The position numbers were made by a program, and so were the translations under genes. From NCBI RefSeq assembly GCF_030814995.1, contig NZ_JAUSVX010000001.1:930001-994000 (forward strand): DNA of 64,000 bases, in the 5' to 3' direction. This DNA is from Labrys wisconsinensis. GTDB taxonomy: Bacteria; Pseudomonadota; Alphaproteobacteria; Rhizobiales; Labraceae. The notes under the pieces were generated by a model that was not told the origin of the DNA, did not search any database, and was given only the letters and a program-made list of their open reading frames with translations. Below are positions 34,116 to 42,313 of the stretch, piece by piece. Numbering within the stretch: the first letter of the stretch is position 1; every line of letters starts with the position of its first letter.

Positions 34116-35053
34116 CGGTCCGGCTGCCCGCGCCGATGCGCCACCAGCGCCATCAGCCGCCGGTCGCGCCATGCGGACCGGGCCTTGAGGTCGGCGGCCG
34201 GCAGCGCCTCGCGCCGCTCCCGCGTCACCCGGCCGACCAGGTCGTCGGACCACGGCCGGGGATCGCGCCGCGCCTGCGCCACCGCATGGTAGAGCGGCCC
34301 GAGGCGTCGGGCATAGTCGTCGACACCGCCGGGTGCGTTGAGGTCGATGGTCTCGAACGGGCCCATGAAGGACCAGCGCAGCCCGAGGCCATGCGCCACG
34401 GTGCGGTCGATATCGGCGGCGCTGGCGAGCCCCGCCTCGTAGAGCGCCCAGGCCTCGTTGAGCAGCGCCCCCTGCAGGCGGTTGAGCACGAAGCCCTCGA
34501 TCTCGCGGTTGACCACGACCGGCACCTGGCCGAGCTCCTCCATCGCCTGCCGCAGCCAGGGCAGGATGGCTCCGTCGGTCCACGGCGCCGGCACCAGCTC
34601 GACCAGCGGCACCAGATGCGGCGGGTTGACGGGATGGGCGACGAGGAAACGCTCGCGCCGCGGCACGTCGGCGGTGAAGGCCGAGGCGGGAATCCCCGAG
34701 CTGGAGCTGCCGACCACCGCGTCGTCGCGGATCGCCGCCCCGATCTCACGGCTCACCGCCGCCTTGACGTCGACCCGCTCGAACACCGATTCCTGGACGT
34801 AGTCGGCCTCGGCCACGGCCTCGGCGAGGCTGTCGACCACGCTGATGCGCCGGGCGATGGCCTCGACATCCCCGACCAGGCCGAAGGCCTGCATGTCGGC
34901 GAGGCTGCGGCGGATGCCCGCGAGGGCGCCCGCCCGGATCTCGGCGCTGGCGTCGAACAGCCGCACCGTGCGCCCGGCCCGGGCGAAGACGATGGCCCAG
35001 CCGGACCCGACCAGGCCGCCGCCGACCACCCCGACCGTTTCAAGCCTGCGCAT
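34112..35053 (-). CDS. 3-hydroxyacyl-CoA-dehydrogenase-family oxidoreductase (L-gulonate dehydrogenase/carnitine dehydrogenase-like)
   Basis: 313 residues: an N-terminal NAD Rossmann domain (VGVVGGGLVGSGWAIVFARAGRTVRLFDAS; the acidic residue after the second strand suits NAD), then SSSSGIPASAFTADVPRRERFLVAHPVNPPHLVPLVELVPAPWT (the family HFFNP..mPLVEvv variant HPVNPP) and a C-terminal helical domain starting REIEGFVLNRLQGALLNEAWAL. The HPVNPP variant is seen in free-acid enzymes such as lambda-crystallin/L-gulonate and carnitine dehydrogenases, not in the CoA enzymes. A GTG at 35059 overlapping the upstream stop is an alternative start. Confidence 0.88.
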   Translation of the reverse strand: MRRLETVGVVGGGLVGSGWAIVFARAGRTVRLFDASAEIRAGALAGIRRSLADMQAFGLVGDVEAIARRISVVDSLAEAVAEADYVQESVFERVDVKAAVSREIGAAIRDDAVVGSSSSGIPASAFTADVPRRERFLVAHPVNPPHLVPLVELVPAPWTDGAILPWLRQAMEELGQVPVVVNREIEGFVLNRLQGALLNEAWALYEAGLASAADIDRTVAHGLGLRWSFMGPFETIDLNAPGGVDDYARRLGPLYHAVAQARRDPRPWSDDLVGRVTRERREALPAADLKARSAWRDRRLMALVAHRRGQPDR

Positions 35054-35055
35054 CG

Positions 35056-35943
35056 TCACCGCACCCGCGAGCTCTCGCCGTCGGCGAGGCAGATCTCGGA
35101 GATGCGCAGGCCCTCGGCGGTGATGCGCGAGGGGAAGCTGTCCTTCAGCCGCTCCTCGTGGATCGGGATCACCCGCCGCGCCTCGTAGCCGACCTGCTTC
35201 ATCATCGCCTCGGTGGCCATCACCAGGTTCTGCTGGCTGCCGAGCGCCAGGCCGACCGGCACATACATGGTGTCGACGTCGACCACCGCGCCCGGCCCCT
35301 GGATGTTCTCGAAGACATAGACGAGGTCGCCGGCCAGCACCCAGCTGTCGGAGGACTGCGCCCTGGCGTCGTTGCGCACCGTCACCCACATCGAGGCGAA
35401 GGTGTGGCTGTCATAGGCGACGTGGAGGTCGATATTGGGCAGCACGTCGGCGAGCGGCCCGTCGACGCAGACGAGGCGCTTCTGCTGCGCCAGCTCGACG
35501 CCACGCACGATGTCGCCGGGATCGACCGCCACCATCATCCAGCGCAGCCGGTCGGGCAGCGACATCGCCCAGGTCCATTTCGCGATCTCGCGCTCCTGGA
35601 TGTAGAACTTCGCCTTGGGAAAATCCTCGACATTGCCGAAATGGTCGAAATGGGCATGGGTGATGAACACCGTGTCCACGTCCTCCGGCGTCAGCCCGAT
35701 GCCGGCCAGCACCTCGCGCGGCGAGCGCCAGTTCTCGACGCCGAACTTGTCGCCGAGATGCTTGCCGTAGTCCTTGTCGTTGTAGCCGACATCGACCATG
35801 GCGACATGGCCGTTGCCCTTGATCACGGCATAGCAATAGGGAAGCTTCACATAACCCTGATTGTGGGCGCCGTAGAGCACGCCGCTCTTGTGATACTTGC
35901 TGACATAGGAATATTCGAGCACCCAGATGGAATAGTCGGCCAC
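35056..35943 (-). CDS. Metallo-beta-lactamase-fold hydrolase (lactonase-like)
   Basis: 295-residue MBL-fold enzyme. The dinuclear metal motif is THAHFDH (H96, H98, D100, H101), with later ligands probably in YDSHT and PIHEER. Overall layout resembles N-acyl-homoserine-lactone lactonases (AiiA/AttM group), whose members hydrolyse lactones. In this cluster with three dehydrogenases, hydrolysis of a sugar or hydroxy-acid lactone is the simplest idea, but quorum-signal cleavage cannot be excluded. It has no signal peptide. It starts 31 bases after the unknown-function gene. Confidence 0.88.
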   Translation of the reverse strand: MADYSIWVLEYSYVSKYHKSGVLYGAHNQGYVKLPYCYAVIKGNGHVAMVDVGYNDKDYGKHLGDKFGVENWRSPREVLAGIGLTPEDVDTVFITHAHFDHFGNVEDFPKAKFYIQEREIAKWTWAMSLPDRLRWMMVAVDPGDIVRGVELAQQKRLVCVDGPLADVLPNIDLHVAYDSHTFASMWVTVRNDARAQSSDSWVLAGDLVYVFENIQGPGAVVDVDTMYVPVGLALGSQQNLVMATEAMMKQVGYEARRVIPIHEERLKDSFPSRITAEGLRISEICLADGESSRVR

Positions 35944-35973
35944 GATATCCTCCCGTCTTGGTTTGTTGATCCG

Positions 35974-36513
35974 TCAGGCGTTGCAGTTGCAGCAGGAATG
36001 CCGGAAATCGACCATGGTCATGCCGAGCCGTTCCTCCGACGCGGCCTGCAGGTGGCGGTAGGCCGCCGTGAGATTGCCGAGGGCCACCGTCAGGTCCGGC
36101 GCGCCGTCGGCCAGCACCGGCGCCCGCAGGGCGGTCAGGCACGAGCCGGCGAGGCGGTGCGCGGCGATGAGATGGCGCAGGTTCGGATCGAGGCGCTGCG
36201 GCGCGCTGAGCCCGCCGAGCCGCTCGGCGACCTCGCCCCACAGCTCCTGCGCGCCCGCCAGCGTCGGCAGGTCCAGGGCCTCGCGGCGGCGGCTCGCCTG
36301 GGCGAGGATCAGGAGCCCGGCGGTCTGCCCGATCAGCCGCCTGAGGTCGGAATAGACCCGGCGCGCCTCGAGCCCGTAGGCGACCACCGCATCGGGCGCG
36401 CCGTCGGGCATGGCGTCCGCCGGGGTCGCGGCGAAGCCGGAAAGGCTGGGACAGCCGGGGCGGTGGACCTCGGCCGCGGCATCGAGGAGCGACCAGGAGC
36501 GCGACGCCGTCAT
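35974..36513 (-). CDS. Unknown-function protein with a Cys-rich C-terminal tail
   Basis: 179 residues, no family recognised. Predicted largely helical and Ala/Leu-rich (VYSDLRRLIGQTAGLLILAQASRRREAL, LRHLIAAHRLAGSCLTALRAPVL), ending in RHSCCNCNA, a cluster of three cysteines near a His that could bind a metal or cofactor. The start is chosen as the ATG at 36513, which overlaps the LacI stop as ATGA; a longer open frame inside LacI is spurious. Strand, coupling and position make it a genuine member of the operon. Confidence 0.7.
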   Translation of the reverse strand: MTASRSWSLLDAAAEVHRPGCPSLSGFAATPADAMPDGAPDAVVAYGLEARRVYSDLRRLIGQTAGLLILAQASRRREALDLPTLAGAQELWGEVAERLGGLSAPQRLDPNLRHLIAAHRLAGSCLTALRAPVLADGAPDLTVALGNLTAAYRHLQAASEERLGMTMVDFRHSCCNCNA

Positions 36514-37544
36514 GGCAAGGACCTCGTGGTGTTGCGCTCGACCAGCCGGCCGGGCAGGCGCTGGACGCCGGGCTCGCACGGCTCGTTGCGGGCCAGCGCC
36601 AGGGCCAGCACCGTGGTGCGGTCGATCATCAGGTCAATCGGCTGGCGCACGGTGGTGAGGGCATGCGAGGGCCAGGAGGCCATGCCGATATCGTCGAAGC
36701 CCATGATCGACACGTCCTCCGGCACGGCGAGGCCGGCCTCGCGCCGCGCCGCGTCCATGGCGCCGATGGCGAGGATGTCGTTGGCGCAGAACAGCGCCGT
36801 CGGCCGGTCCGGGCCCGCGAGCAGCCGGCGGGCGGCGGCATAGCCCGCCTCGTAGCTGAAGGTCGTGCCCTCGCTGGCGATCGGCTCGGGAATGTCGCGC
36901 TCCAGGCAACGGGCGTGGAAGCCGCGCCAGCGGTCGACATTGGTGGAGGCATCCGGCCGCCCGGCGACGAAGCCGATGCGCCGGTGCCCCCGGTCGATGA
37001 GGTAATCGGCGATCAGCCGTCCGCCCCGCTCGTTGTCGCAGGTCACGGCATAGGAATGCTCGTCCGAGCCCGAGCGGTTGAAGAACACCACCGGCGTGCC
37101 GACCTTGCGGCAGGCGGTCGCGGCGGCCGAGGACAGGGTGGTGGCGAGCATCACCACCACGTCGGGATGGTAGGAGAGCAGCACGCGCACCTGCTCCTCC
37201 TCGCTGCGGGCCGGCGACACCACGACCAGCATGACGTTGAAGTCCGCCGCCTGCAGCCGCTCGGTCAGCCGCGTCATCACCTCGGGATAGAAGGGGTTGG
37301 TGATGTCGGACACCACCAGCCCGACGATGCGGCTGCTCTTGGTGATCAGGCCGCGCGCCAGCGGATTGGGCTGGTAGCCGATCTCCGCCGCGTGGCGCAG
37401 CACCTTCTCGCGGGTCTCCGGGGCGATGACGGCGTCGTCGTAGAAGGCGCGCGACACAGTCGAGACCGACATGCCGAGCTGGCGCGCCAGATCCTTCACC
37501 GTGATGCGCGGTGTGCGGACGGGATCGGCGCGCGTGTCGGACAT
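36510..37544 (-). CDS. LacI-family repressor of the catabolic cluster
   Basis: 344 residues. The helix-turn-helix is ITVKDLARQLGMSVSTVSRAF (about residues 14-34), followed by the hinge QPNPLARGLITKSSRIVGLVVSDITNPFYPEVMTRL and an effector domain (VTCDNERGGRLIADYLIDRGHRRIGFVAGRPDASTNVDRWRGF, VDHGxDD-like VSIMGFDDIGMASWPSHALTTVRQP). Embedded in the operon it probably controls. Two upstream regions of that operon carry the palindrome TGGGAACGTTCTCA, a typical LacI-family operator with central CG. Confidence 0.94.
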   Translation of the reverse strand: MSDTRADPVRTPRITVKDLARQLGMSVSTVSRAFYDDAVIAPETREKVLRHAAEIGYQPNPLARGLITKSSRIVGLVVSDITNPFYPEVMTRLTERLQAADFNVMLVVVSPARSEEEQVRVLLSYHPDVVVMLATTLSSAAATACRKVGTPVVFFNRSGSDEHSYAVTCDNERGGRLIADYLIDRGHRRIGFVAGRPDASTNVDRWRGFHARCLERDIPEPIASEGTTFSYEAGYAAARRLLAGPDRPTALFCANDILAIGAMDAARREAGLAVPEDVSIMGFDDIGMASWPSHALTTVRQPIDLMIDRTTVLALALARNEPCEPGVQRLPGRLVERNTTRSLP

Positions 37545-37598
37545 GATGGTCAGGCTCCCCTCATCGGCCGGCGGCGGGACGCGGCGCGAAGCCGGCCG

Positions 37599-38888
37599 TC
37601 ATGCCGCGTTGCGCCCGCCATGGCGGCGCACCCGGATATTGGCCTGCTCGGCATGGCCGGCAAAGCCCTCGAGCGTGCACAGCCGCGCGCAGTACTCGCC
37701 GACCAGCGCGCTGGCCTCGTCGGTGAGCACCTTCTGGTAGGTGCAGGTCTTGAGGAACTTGCCGACCCAGAGCCCGCCGGTGTAGCGCGCCGCCTTCTTG
37801 GTCGGCAGGGTGTGGTTGGTGCCGATCACCTTGTCGCCATAGGCGACATTGGTGCGGGGCCCGAGGAACAGCGCGCCGTAATTGGTCATATGGCTGAGGA
37901 AGTAGTCGGGGTCGCGCGTCATCACCTGCACGTGCTCGGAGGCGATGCGGTCGGCTTCGGCCACCATCTCCTCGTCGCTGTCGCAGACGATCACCTCGCC
38001 ATAGTCGGCCCAGGCCTTGCCGGCGAGCTCGGCCGTCGGCAGCACCGCGAGCTGGCGCTCGACCTCGGCCATGGTGGCGCGGGCGAGCTTCTCGGAGGTG
38101 GTCAGCAGCACCGCCGGCGAGGTCGGGCCGTGCTCGGCCTGGCCGAGCAGGTCGGTGGCGCAGATCTCGCCGTCGACGCTGTCGTCGGCGATGACCAGCG
38201 TCTCGGTCGGCCCGGCGAAGAGATCGATGCCGACCCGGCCATAGAGCTGGCGCTTGGCCTCGGCGACGAAGGCGTTGCCTGGCCCGACCAGCATGTCGAC
38301 CGGCGCGATGGTGGCGGTGCCGAGCGCCATGGCAGCGACGGCCTGGACGCCGCCGAGCACGTAGATCTCGTCGGCGCCGCCCAGGTGCATGGCGGCGACG
38401 ATGGCCGGATGCGGCCCGCCCTGGAACGGCGGGGCGCAGGCGATGACGCGGCTGACCCCGGCGACCCGCGCCGTGACCACGCTCATATGGGCCGAGGCGA
38501 CCATCGGATACTTGCCGCCGGGGACATAGCAGCCGACGGCGTTGACCGGGATGTTCCTGTGGCCGAGCACGACGCCGGGCAGCGTCTCCACCTCGACGTC
38601 GCGCAACGCGTCGCGCTGGTGCTGGGCGAAGTTGCGCACCTGGGCCTGGGCGAAGCGGATGTCGTCAAGGTCGCGCTTGGCGACCTTGGACAGCGCCGCC
38701 TCGATCTCCGGCTCCGACAGGCGGAAGCTCTCGGGCGACCATCTGTCGAACTTCTCGGAAAGCTCGCGCACGGCCGCGTCACCCCGCGCTTCGACATCGG
38801 CGAGGATGGCTTCGACGGTGGCGCGCGTCCTGGCATCGACGGCGGCGACGGTGCTCGCGTCCTGTCCGCGCTTGAGATATCTGGCCAT
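37599..38888 (-). CDS. Histidinol-dehydrogenase-family enzyme, HpsN (sulfopropanediol dehydrogenase)-like
   Basis: 429-residue zinc- and NAD-dependent alcohol dehydrogenase of the HisD superfamily. Zinc ligands and catalytic residues are intact: Q250, H253, D352, H412, and E318-H319, with H359 at the substrate-binding His. The segments [61 protein letters not shown] are those I associate with HpsN and related non-histidine HisD proteins. ATG 38888 is preceded by AGGAC at 6 bases, which decides the start. The importer genes lie immediately upstream. Substrate could be a sulfonated or ordinary polyol. Confidence 0.9.
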   Translation of the reverse strand: MARYLKRGQDASTVAAVDARTRATVEAILADVEARGDAAVRELSEKFDRWSPESFRLSEPEIEAALSKVAKRDLDDIRFAQAQVRNFAQHQRDALRDVEVETLPGVVLGHRNIPVNAVGCYVPGGKYPMVASAHMSVVTARVAGVSRVIACAPPFQGGPHPAIVAAMHLGGADEIYVLGGVQAVAAMALGTATIAPVDMLVGPGNAFVAEAKRQLYGRVGIDLFAGPTETLVIADDSVDGEICATDLLGQAEHGPTSPAVLLTTSEKLARATMAEVERQLAVLPTAELAGKAWADYGEVIVCDSDEEMVAEADRIASEHVQVMTRDPDYFLSHMTNYGALFLGPRTNVAYGDKVIGTNHTLPTKKAARYTGGLWVGKFLKTCTYQKVLTDEASALVGEYCARLCTLEGFAGHAEQANIRVRRHGGRNAA

Positions 38889-38943
38889 GGCTTGTCCTGC
38901 ATCATGAGGGACGGGCGGCGGCAAGGCCGCCCGCCGGGTTGCG

Positions 38944-40164
38944 TCAGTTGACGGTCGCCTCGATCTTGGTGAGCTTGTAGAGCTCGGCCGGCGGGGCGCA
39001 TTTCTGGCAGTTGATGCCGGGCTCGTTGGCGGCCTTCGGCACGTCGGCCGGCAGCGGCTGGATGGTGGCGCCCGGCGTCGGCTTGCCCTCGAGCGCCGAC
39101 TGGAGCGAGAGCTCGGGCAGCAGCGTCGGGTTGAACACCTCGGTGACGAAGGAGCTCGGCACCACTCCGTCCGGGAAGGTGTTGCAGCCGTCCTCGAAGG
39201 TCTGGCCCTTGCAGAGCTTGACCTGGTCCGCCGGCACCCAGGGCAGCGGATATTCGATGTTCTGCGGCTCGAGCTGGCGCTTGCCGCCGAGGATCTCCAT
39301 CATCAGCTTGAAGGCATAGCCGGCGGTGGCGGGCGGCGAGCCGGCCGAGACGCCCTTCAGGCCGCGCTTCTGGAAGTCGGGGTTGGCGAGCGCCAGGCGG
39401 AAGCCGTTGGAGTTCTCGCCGGTCATCGGCACCAGCTTGGTGCCCTTGTCCATCAACGCCTGGATCGCGCCGTACTCGCCGGCCTGGGCCCAGATGCCGT
39501 CGACGTCGGGATGGGCGGCGAGCGCCTTGGCGGTCTCCTGCTGGGTCGTGCGGTCGTCCCAGTAGGAATAATATTCGGCCACCACGTCGATGCCGGGATA
39601 TTTCTTGAACACCGCCATGGCGCCGTCGGTGTGGCGCTTGTCGACCGAGTTGCCGGGCACGCCGCGGCTGAGGAAGATCTTGCCCTTGCCGCCCAGCGCA
39701 TTGACCAGGGCCTGCGCTGTGTTCTCGCCGAAGCCGGCGGTGATGTAGCTGACATTGTAGGCGCACGGCTCGGTGACCGTGGCGTCGTACATGAAGAACT
39801 TCACGCCCTTCTCGCAGCCGCGCTTGATCACCCGGTTGAGCGCCGTGGACGAGATCGGGAAGCTGATGATGCCGTCGGCCTTGGCCGAGATCATGCTCTC
39901 ATAGGCGGCGATCTGCGCCTGCGGATCGGTGCCGGAGATGACCTCGGTCAGCTCCACCGTCTTGTCGTAGGGCGGCGTCTTGGCCAGCGCCTTGACGATG
40001 TTGGCGGCCTCCGACTGCCAGGAATTGCCGCTGTAGCTGAGGCTGAGATAGATCTTGAACTTCTTGTCCTCGGCGCCGGCGGTGCCGGCCACCAGCGTCA
40101 GGCCGAGCGCCGCGGCGCAGGCCGTGGCGCCGAGGCGCGCCAGGGTGCTTCTCCATACGGACAT
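38944..40164 (-). CDS. Sugar-type ABC transporter substrate-binding protein (CUT2) of the catabolic cluster
   Basis: 406-residue periplasmic binding protein, longer than most RbsB homologues. The signal peptide ends about residue 32 (VAGTAGAE). It has [69 protein letters not shown], and [31 protein letters not shown]. The C-terminal extension has paired cysteines ([10 protein letters not shown]). The ATG at 40164 follows GAGGGAGACGGAA. A LacI-type operator lies 33 bases upstream, so it can be transcribed separately from the permease genes. Confidence 0.92.
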   Translation of the reverse strand: MSVWRSTLARLGATACAAALGLTLVAGTAGAEDKKFKIYLSLSYSGNSWQSEAANIVKALAKTPPYDKTVELTEVISGTDPQAQIAAYESMISAKADGIISFPISSTALNRVIKRGCEKGVKFFMYDATVTEPCAYNVSYITAGFGENTAQALVNALGGKGKIFLSRGVPGNSVDKRHTDGAMAVFKKYPGIDVVAEYYSYWDDRTTQQETAKALAAHPDVDGIWAQAGEYGAIQALMDKGTKLVPMTGENSNGFRLALANPDFQKRGLKGVSAGSPPATAGYAFKLMMEILGGKRQLEPQNIEYPLPWVPADQVKLCKGQTFEDGCNTFPDGVVPSSFVTEVFNPTLLPELSLQSALEGKPTPGATIQPLPADVPKAANEPGINCQKCAPPAELYKLTKIEATVN

Positions 40165-40196
40165 TTCCGTCTCCCTCTTCATCGACCGCTTGGTTG

Positions 40197-40226
40197 TGGG
40201 AACGTTCTCACCGAGAAACGTTCGGA
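40197..40226. promoter_or_regulatory. LacI-type operator upstream of the binding-protein gene
   Basis: TGGGAACGTTCTCA (40197-40210) is identical to the sequence at 43861-43874 and is followed by a second imperfect site, CCGAGAAACGTTCGG (40211-40225). The central AACGTT and pseudo-twofold symmetry fit LacI-family operators. Probable regulator: the LacI gene at 36510-37544. Confidence 0.75.
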
Positions 40227-40247
40227 GGCATGGAGCGCGAGCGGTCA

Positions 40248-41309
40248 TTATCGCGTCGTCCGGCGCCTCAGGAATGCGAAGACGTTTTCCCGCAGCAGCA
40301 GGAGGGCGACGAGGATGATCGAGCCCTCGATCACCGTCCGCCAGCCCTGGGGCACGCCGAGCGCCGCGATCACGGTGCCGAGCGTGGTCAGCAGCACGGC
40401 GCCGCCGATGGTGGCGAGGAAGCTGCCGCTGCCGCCGAGGATCGAGGAGCCGCCGATCACCACCGCGGCGATGCCGGGCAGCAGGTAGTCGTTGCCCATG
40501 CGCAGCGTCGCGCCGTTGGCATAGCCCACCAGCATCATGCCGGCGAAGCCGGCGCTGGCGGCGCTGGCCATATAGGCCGCGACCAGGGAGCGGCGCACCG
40601 CGAGGCCGGCGACGCGCGCCGCCACCGGGTTGGCGCCGATCGCCATCAGCCGGCGCCCGAAGGACGTCCGGCTCTGCACGGCCGAGGCCAGCACGCAGAA
40701 GGCCAGGATGAAGACGAGGATCAGCGGCATGCCGAGCCAGTCCGCCTTCATCAGGCCGACCAGCACCGGCGGGGCGGCGCCGCGCGGCGTGCCGCTGGTG
40801 AAGCCGAGCGCGGCCGAGGCGACGACGATGCCGGTCGCCATGGTCATGATGAAGGGCGGGATGGCGAGCAGCGCCACGCCGAGGCCGCTCACCGCGCCGA
40901 TGCCGGCGCAGGCGGCGAGGATGGCCGGGATGAGGTACCAGCTCCCCTCGCCCGAGGCGCCGATCCAGCCGGTGGTGAGCACGCCGCCGATGGTGATCAG
41001 GGCCGGCACGGAGAGGTCGAGCCCGCCGACCAGGATGACCAGGCCCTGCCCGAAGGCGACCACCATCAGGAAGGAGGAGAGCACCAGCACCGTGTTGACC
41101 TGGCTCCACGAGCCGAGCGCCGGGCTGACGAAGCGCGACAGCAGGATCAGGAGGATGCTGAGGCCGAAGACGCAGACGACGGTCAGGCTCTCCGGCCGCC
41201 AGCGCGCGGTCTGCCGCCCGTCGACGGCCGCCTCCAGCGCGGCGGGCGGGGCTGCCGGCCGCTCGGGCGTCGGCGCGGGGGCCAGGTCTGCCTTGCGAGC
41301 GCTCATCAT
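40248..41309 (-). CDS. CUT2 ABC transporter permease 1 of the catabolic cluster
   Basis: 353-residue inner-membrane permease (BPD_transp_2). A Pro/Ala-rich cytoplasmic N-terminus of about 45 residues precedes the helices. Typical stretches are VILVGGLDLSVPALITIGGVL (GG.DLSV signature) and IGANPVAARVAGLAVRRSLVAAYMASAASAGFAGM. It overlaps the second permease gene by 4 bases. The pair would form a heterodimer, unlike the homodimers of RbsC systems. Confidence 0.93.
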   Translation of the reverse strand: MMSARKADLAPAPTPERPAAPPAALEAAVDGRQTARWRPESLTVVCVFGLSILLILLSRFVSPALGSWSQVNTVLVLSSFLMVVAFGQGLVILVGGLDLSVPALITIGGVLTTGWIGASGEGSWYLIPAILAACAGIGAVSGLGVALLAIPPFIMTMATGIVVASAALGFTSGTPRGAAPPVLVGLMKADWLGMPLILVFILAFCVLASAVQSRTSFGRRLMAIGANPVAARVAGLAVRRSLVAAYMASAASAGFAGMMLVGYANGATLRMGNDYLLPGIAAVVIGGSSILGGSGSFLATIGGAVLLTTLGTVIAALGVPQGWRTVIEGSIILVALLLLRENVFAFLRRRTTR

Positions 41310-42313
41310 GCCGGTCCCCTGCGCTCAACCAGACGGGTGACGAGGCTGCCGAAGACCACCGCGACGACGAGCACCACGCCCTGGAAGATGCCGGTGTAGA
41401 AGGAGGAGACGCCGCCGGCGAACAGCACCTTCTGCAGCAGCAGCAGCGTGGCGGCGCCGAGGATGCTGCCGACAACCCCGCCGCGGCCGCCGGCCAGCGA
41501 GGTGCCGCCGAGGGCCACCGCCGCGAAGGTCAGCATCAGGAACGAGGTGCCGCCATTGGGATCGCCGGTCGCGGTCTGGGCGCTGAGCATGAAGCCGGCG
41601 AGGCCGTAGAGCATGCCCGCGCCGATGAAGCCGATGAAGCGGGTGCGCACCACCGGGATGCCCGAGAGCTGGGCCGAGGTCTCGTCGGCGCCGACGGTAT
41701 AGAGGGCGATGCCGGTGTCGGTCCGCCGGAAGGCGAGCCACAGCACCACCACCGCGGCGACGATGAGGCCGGCGACCGGCACCACGCCGAACACCGTGTC
41801 GGTGAGCTCGTAGCTGACGAAGTCCGCCACCGTGCCGCCCGGCGCATCGAGCACCACCAGGGCGAGGCCCTGGCAGATGATCATGGTGGCGAGCGTGGCG
41901 GCGATCGATTGCAGGCGCAGCACGGCGACGAGATAGCCGTTGGCGAAGCCCACCGCGCCGCCGATGGCCAGGCACAGGGCGAGGCTCGCCAGCGCGCCGC
42001 CCGGCCCGTCCATCGGATAGGCCGCCATGACGACGTTGGTGAGCGAGATGACGCCGGCGACCGAGAGGTCGAAGCCGCGGGCGAGCACCACCAGCGTCTC
42101 GCCGGCGGCGGCGATGGCGAGCGGCGCGGCGTTGTTGGTGAGGCTGAGGGCGGTGTCGGCGGTGAGCGCCGTCGGGTCCCAGGCCGCATAGACGAGGTAG
42201 AGCACGACGTAGAGGATGGCGATGATGCCGGTGCCGCTGGCCAGCGCCCGGCGCAGGCGCGCGGCCGGCGGATGCGACAGGCGGAGCGGGGCGGAACCCG
42301 TGACGACGCTCAC
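41306..42313 (-). CDS. CUT2 ABC transporter permease 2 of the catabolic cluster
   Basis: 335-residue permease with LVVLARGFDLSVAGVISLTNVV (the G.DLSVG signature region) and YTVGADETSAQLSGIPVVRTRFIGFIGAGMLYGLAGFM. It overlaps both neighbours by 4 bases (ATPase upstream, permease 1 downstream), so the three genes are translationally coupled. Confidence 0.93.
   Translation of the reverse strand: MSVVTGSAPLRLSHPPAARLRRALASGTGIIAILYVVLYLVYAAWDPTALTADTALSLTNNAAPLAIAAAGETLVVLARGFDLSVAGVISLTNVVMAAYPMDGPGGALASLALCLAIGGAVGFANGYLVAVLRLQSIAATLATMIICQGLALVVLDAPGGTVADFVSYELTDTVFGVVPVAGLIVAAVVVLWLAFRRTDTGIALYTVGADETSAQLSGIPVVRTRFIGFIGAGMLYGLAGFMLSAQTATGDPNGGTSFLMLTFAAVALGGTSLAGGRGGVVGSILGAATLLLLQKVLFAGGVSSFYTGIFQGVVLVVAVVFGSLVTRLVERRGPA

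Noticed and set aside
35056-35943. Quorum-quenching AHL lactonase as a firm call
   Set aside because: Similarity is at fold and motif level only, and the operon suggests a metabolic lactone.
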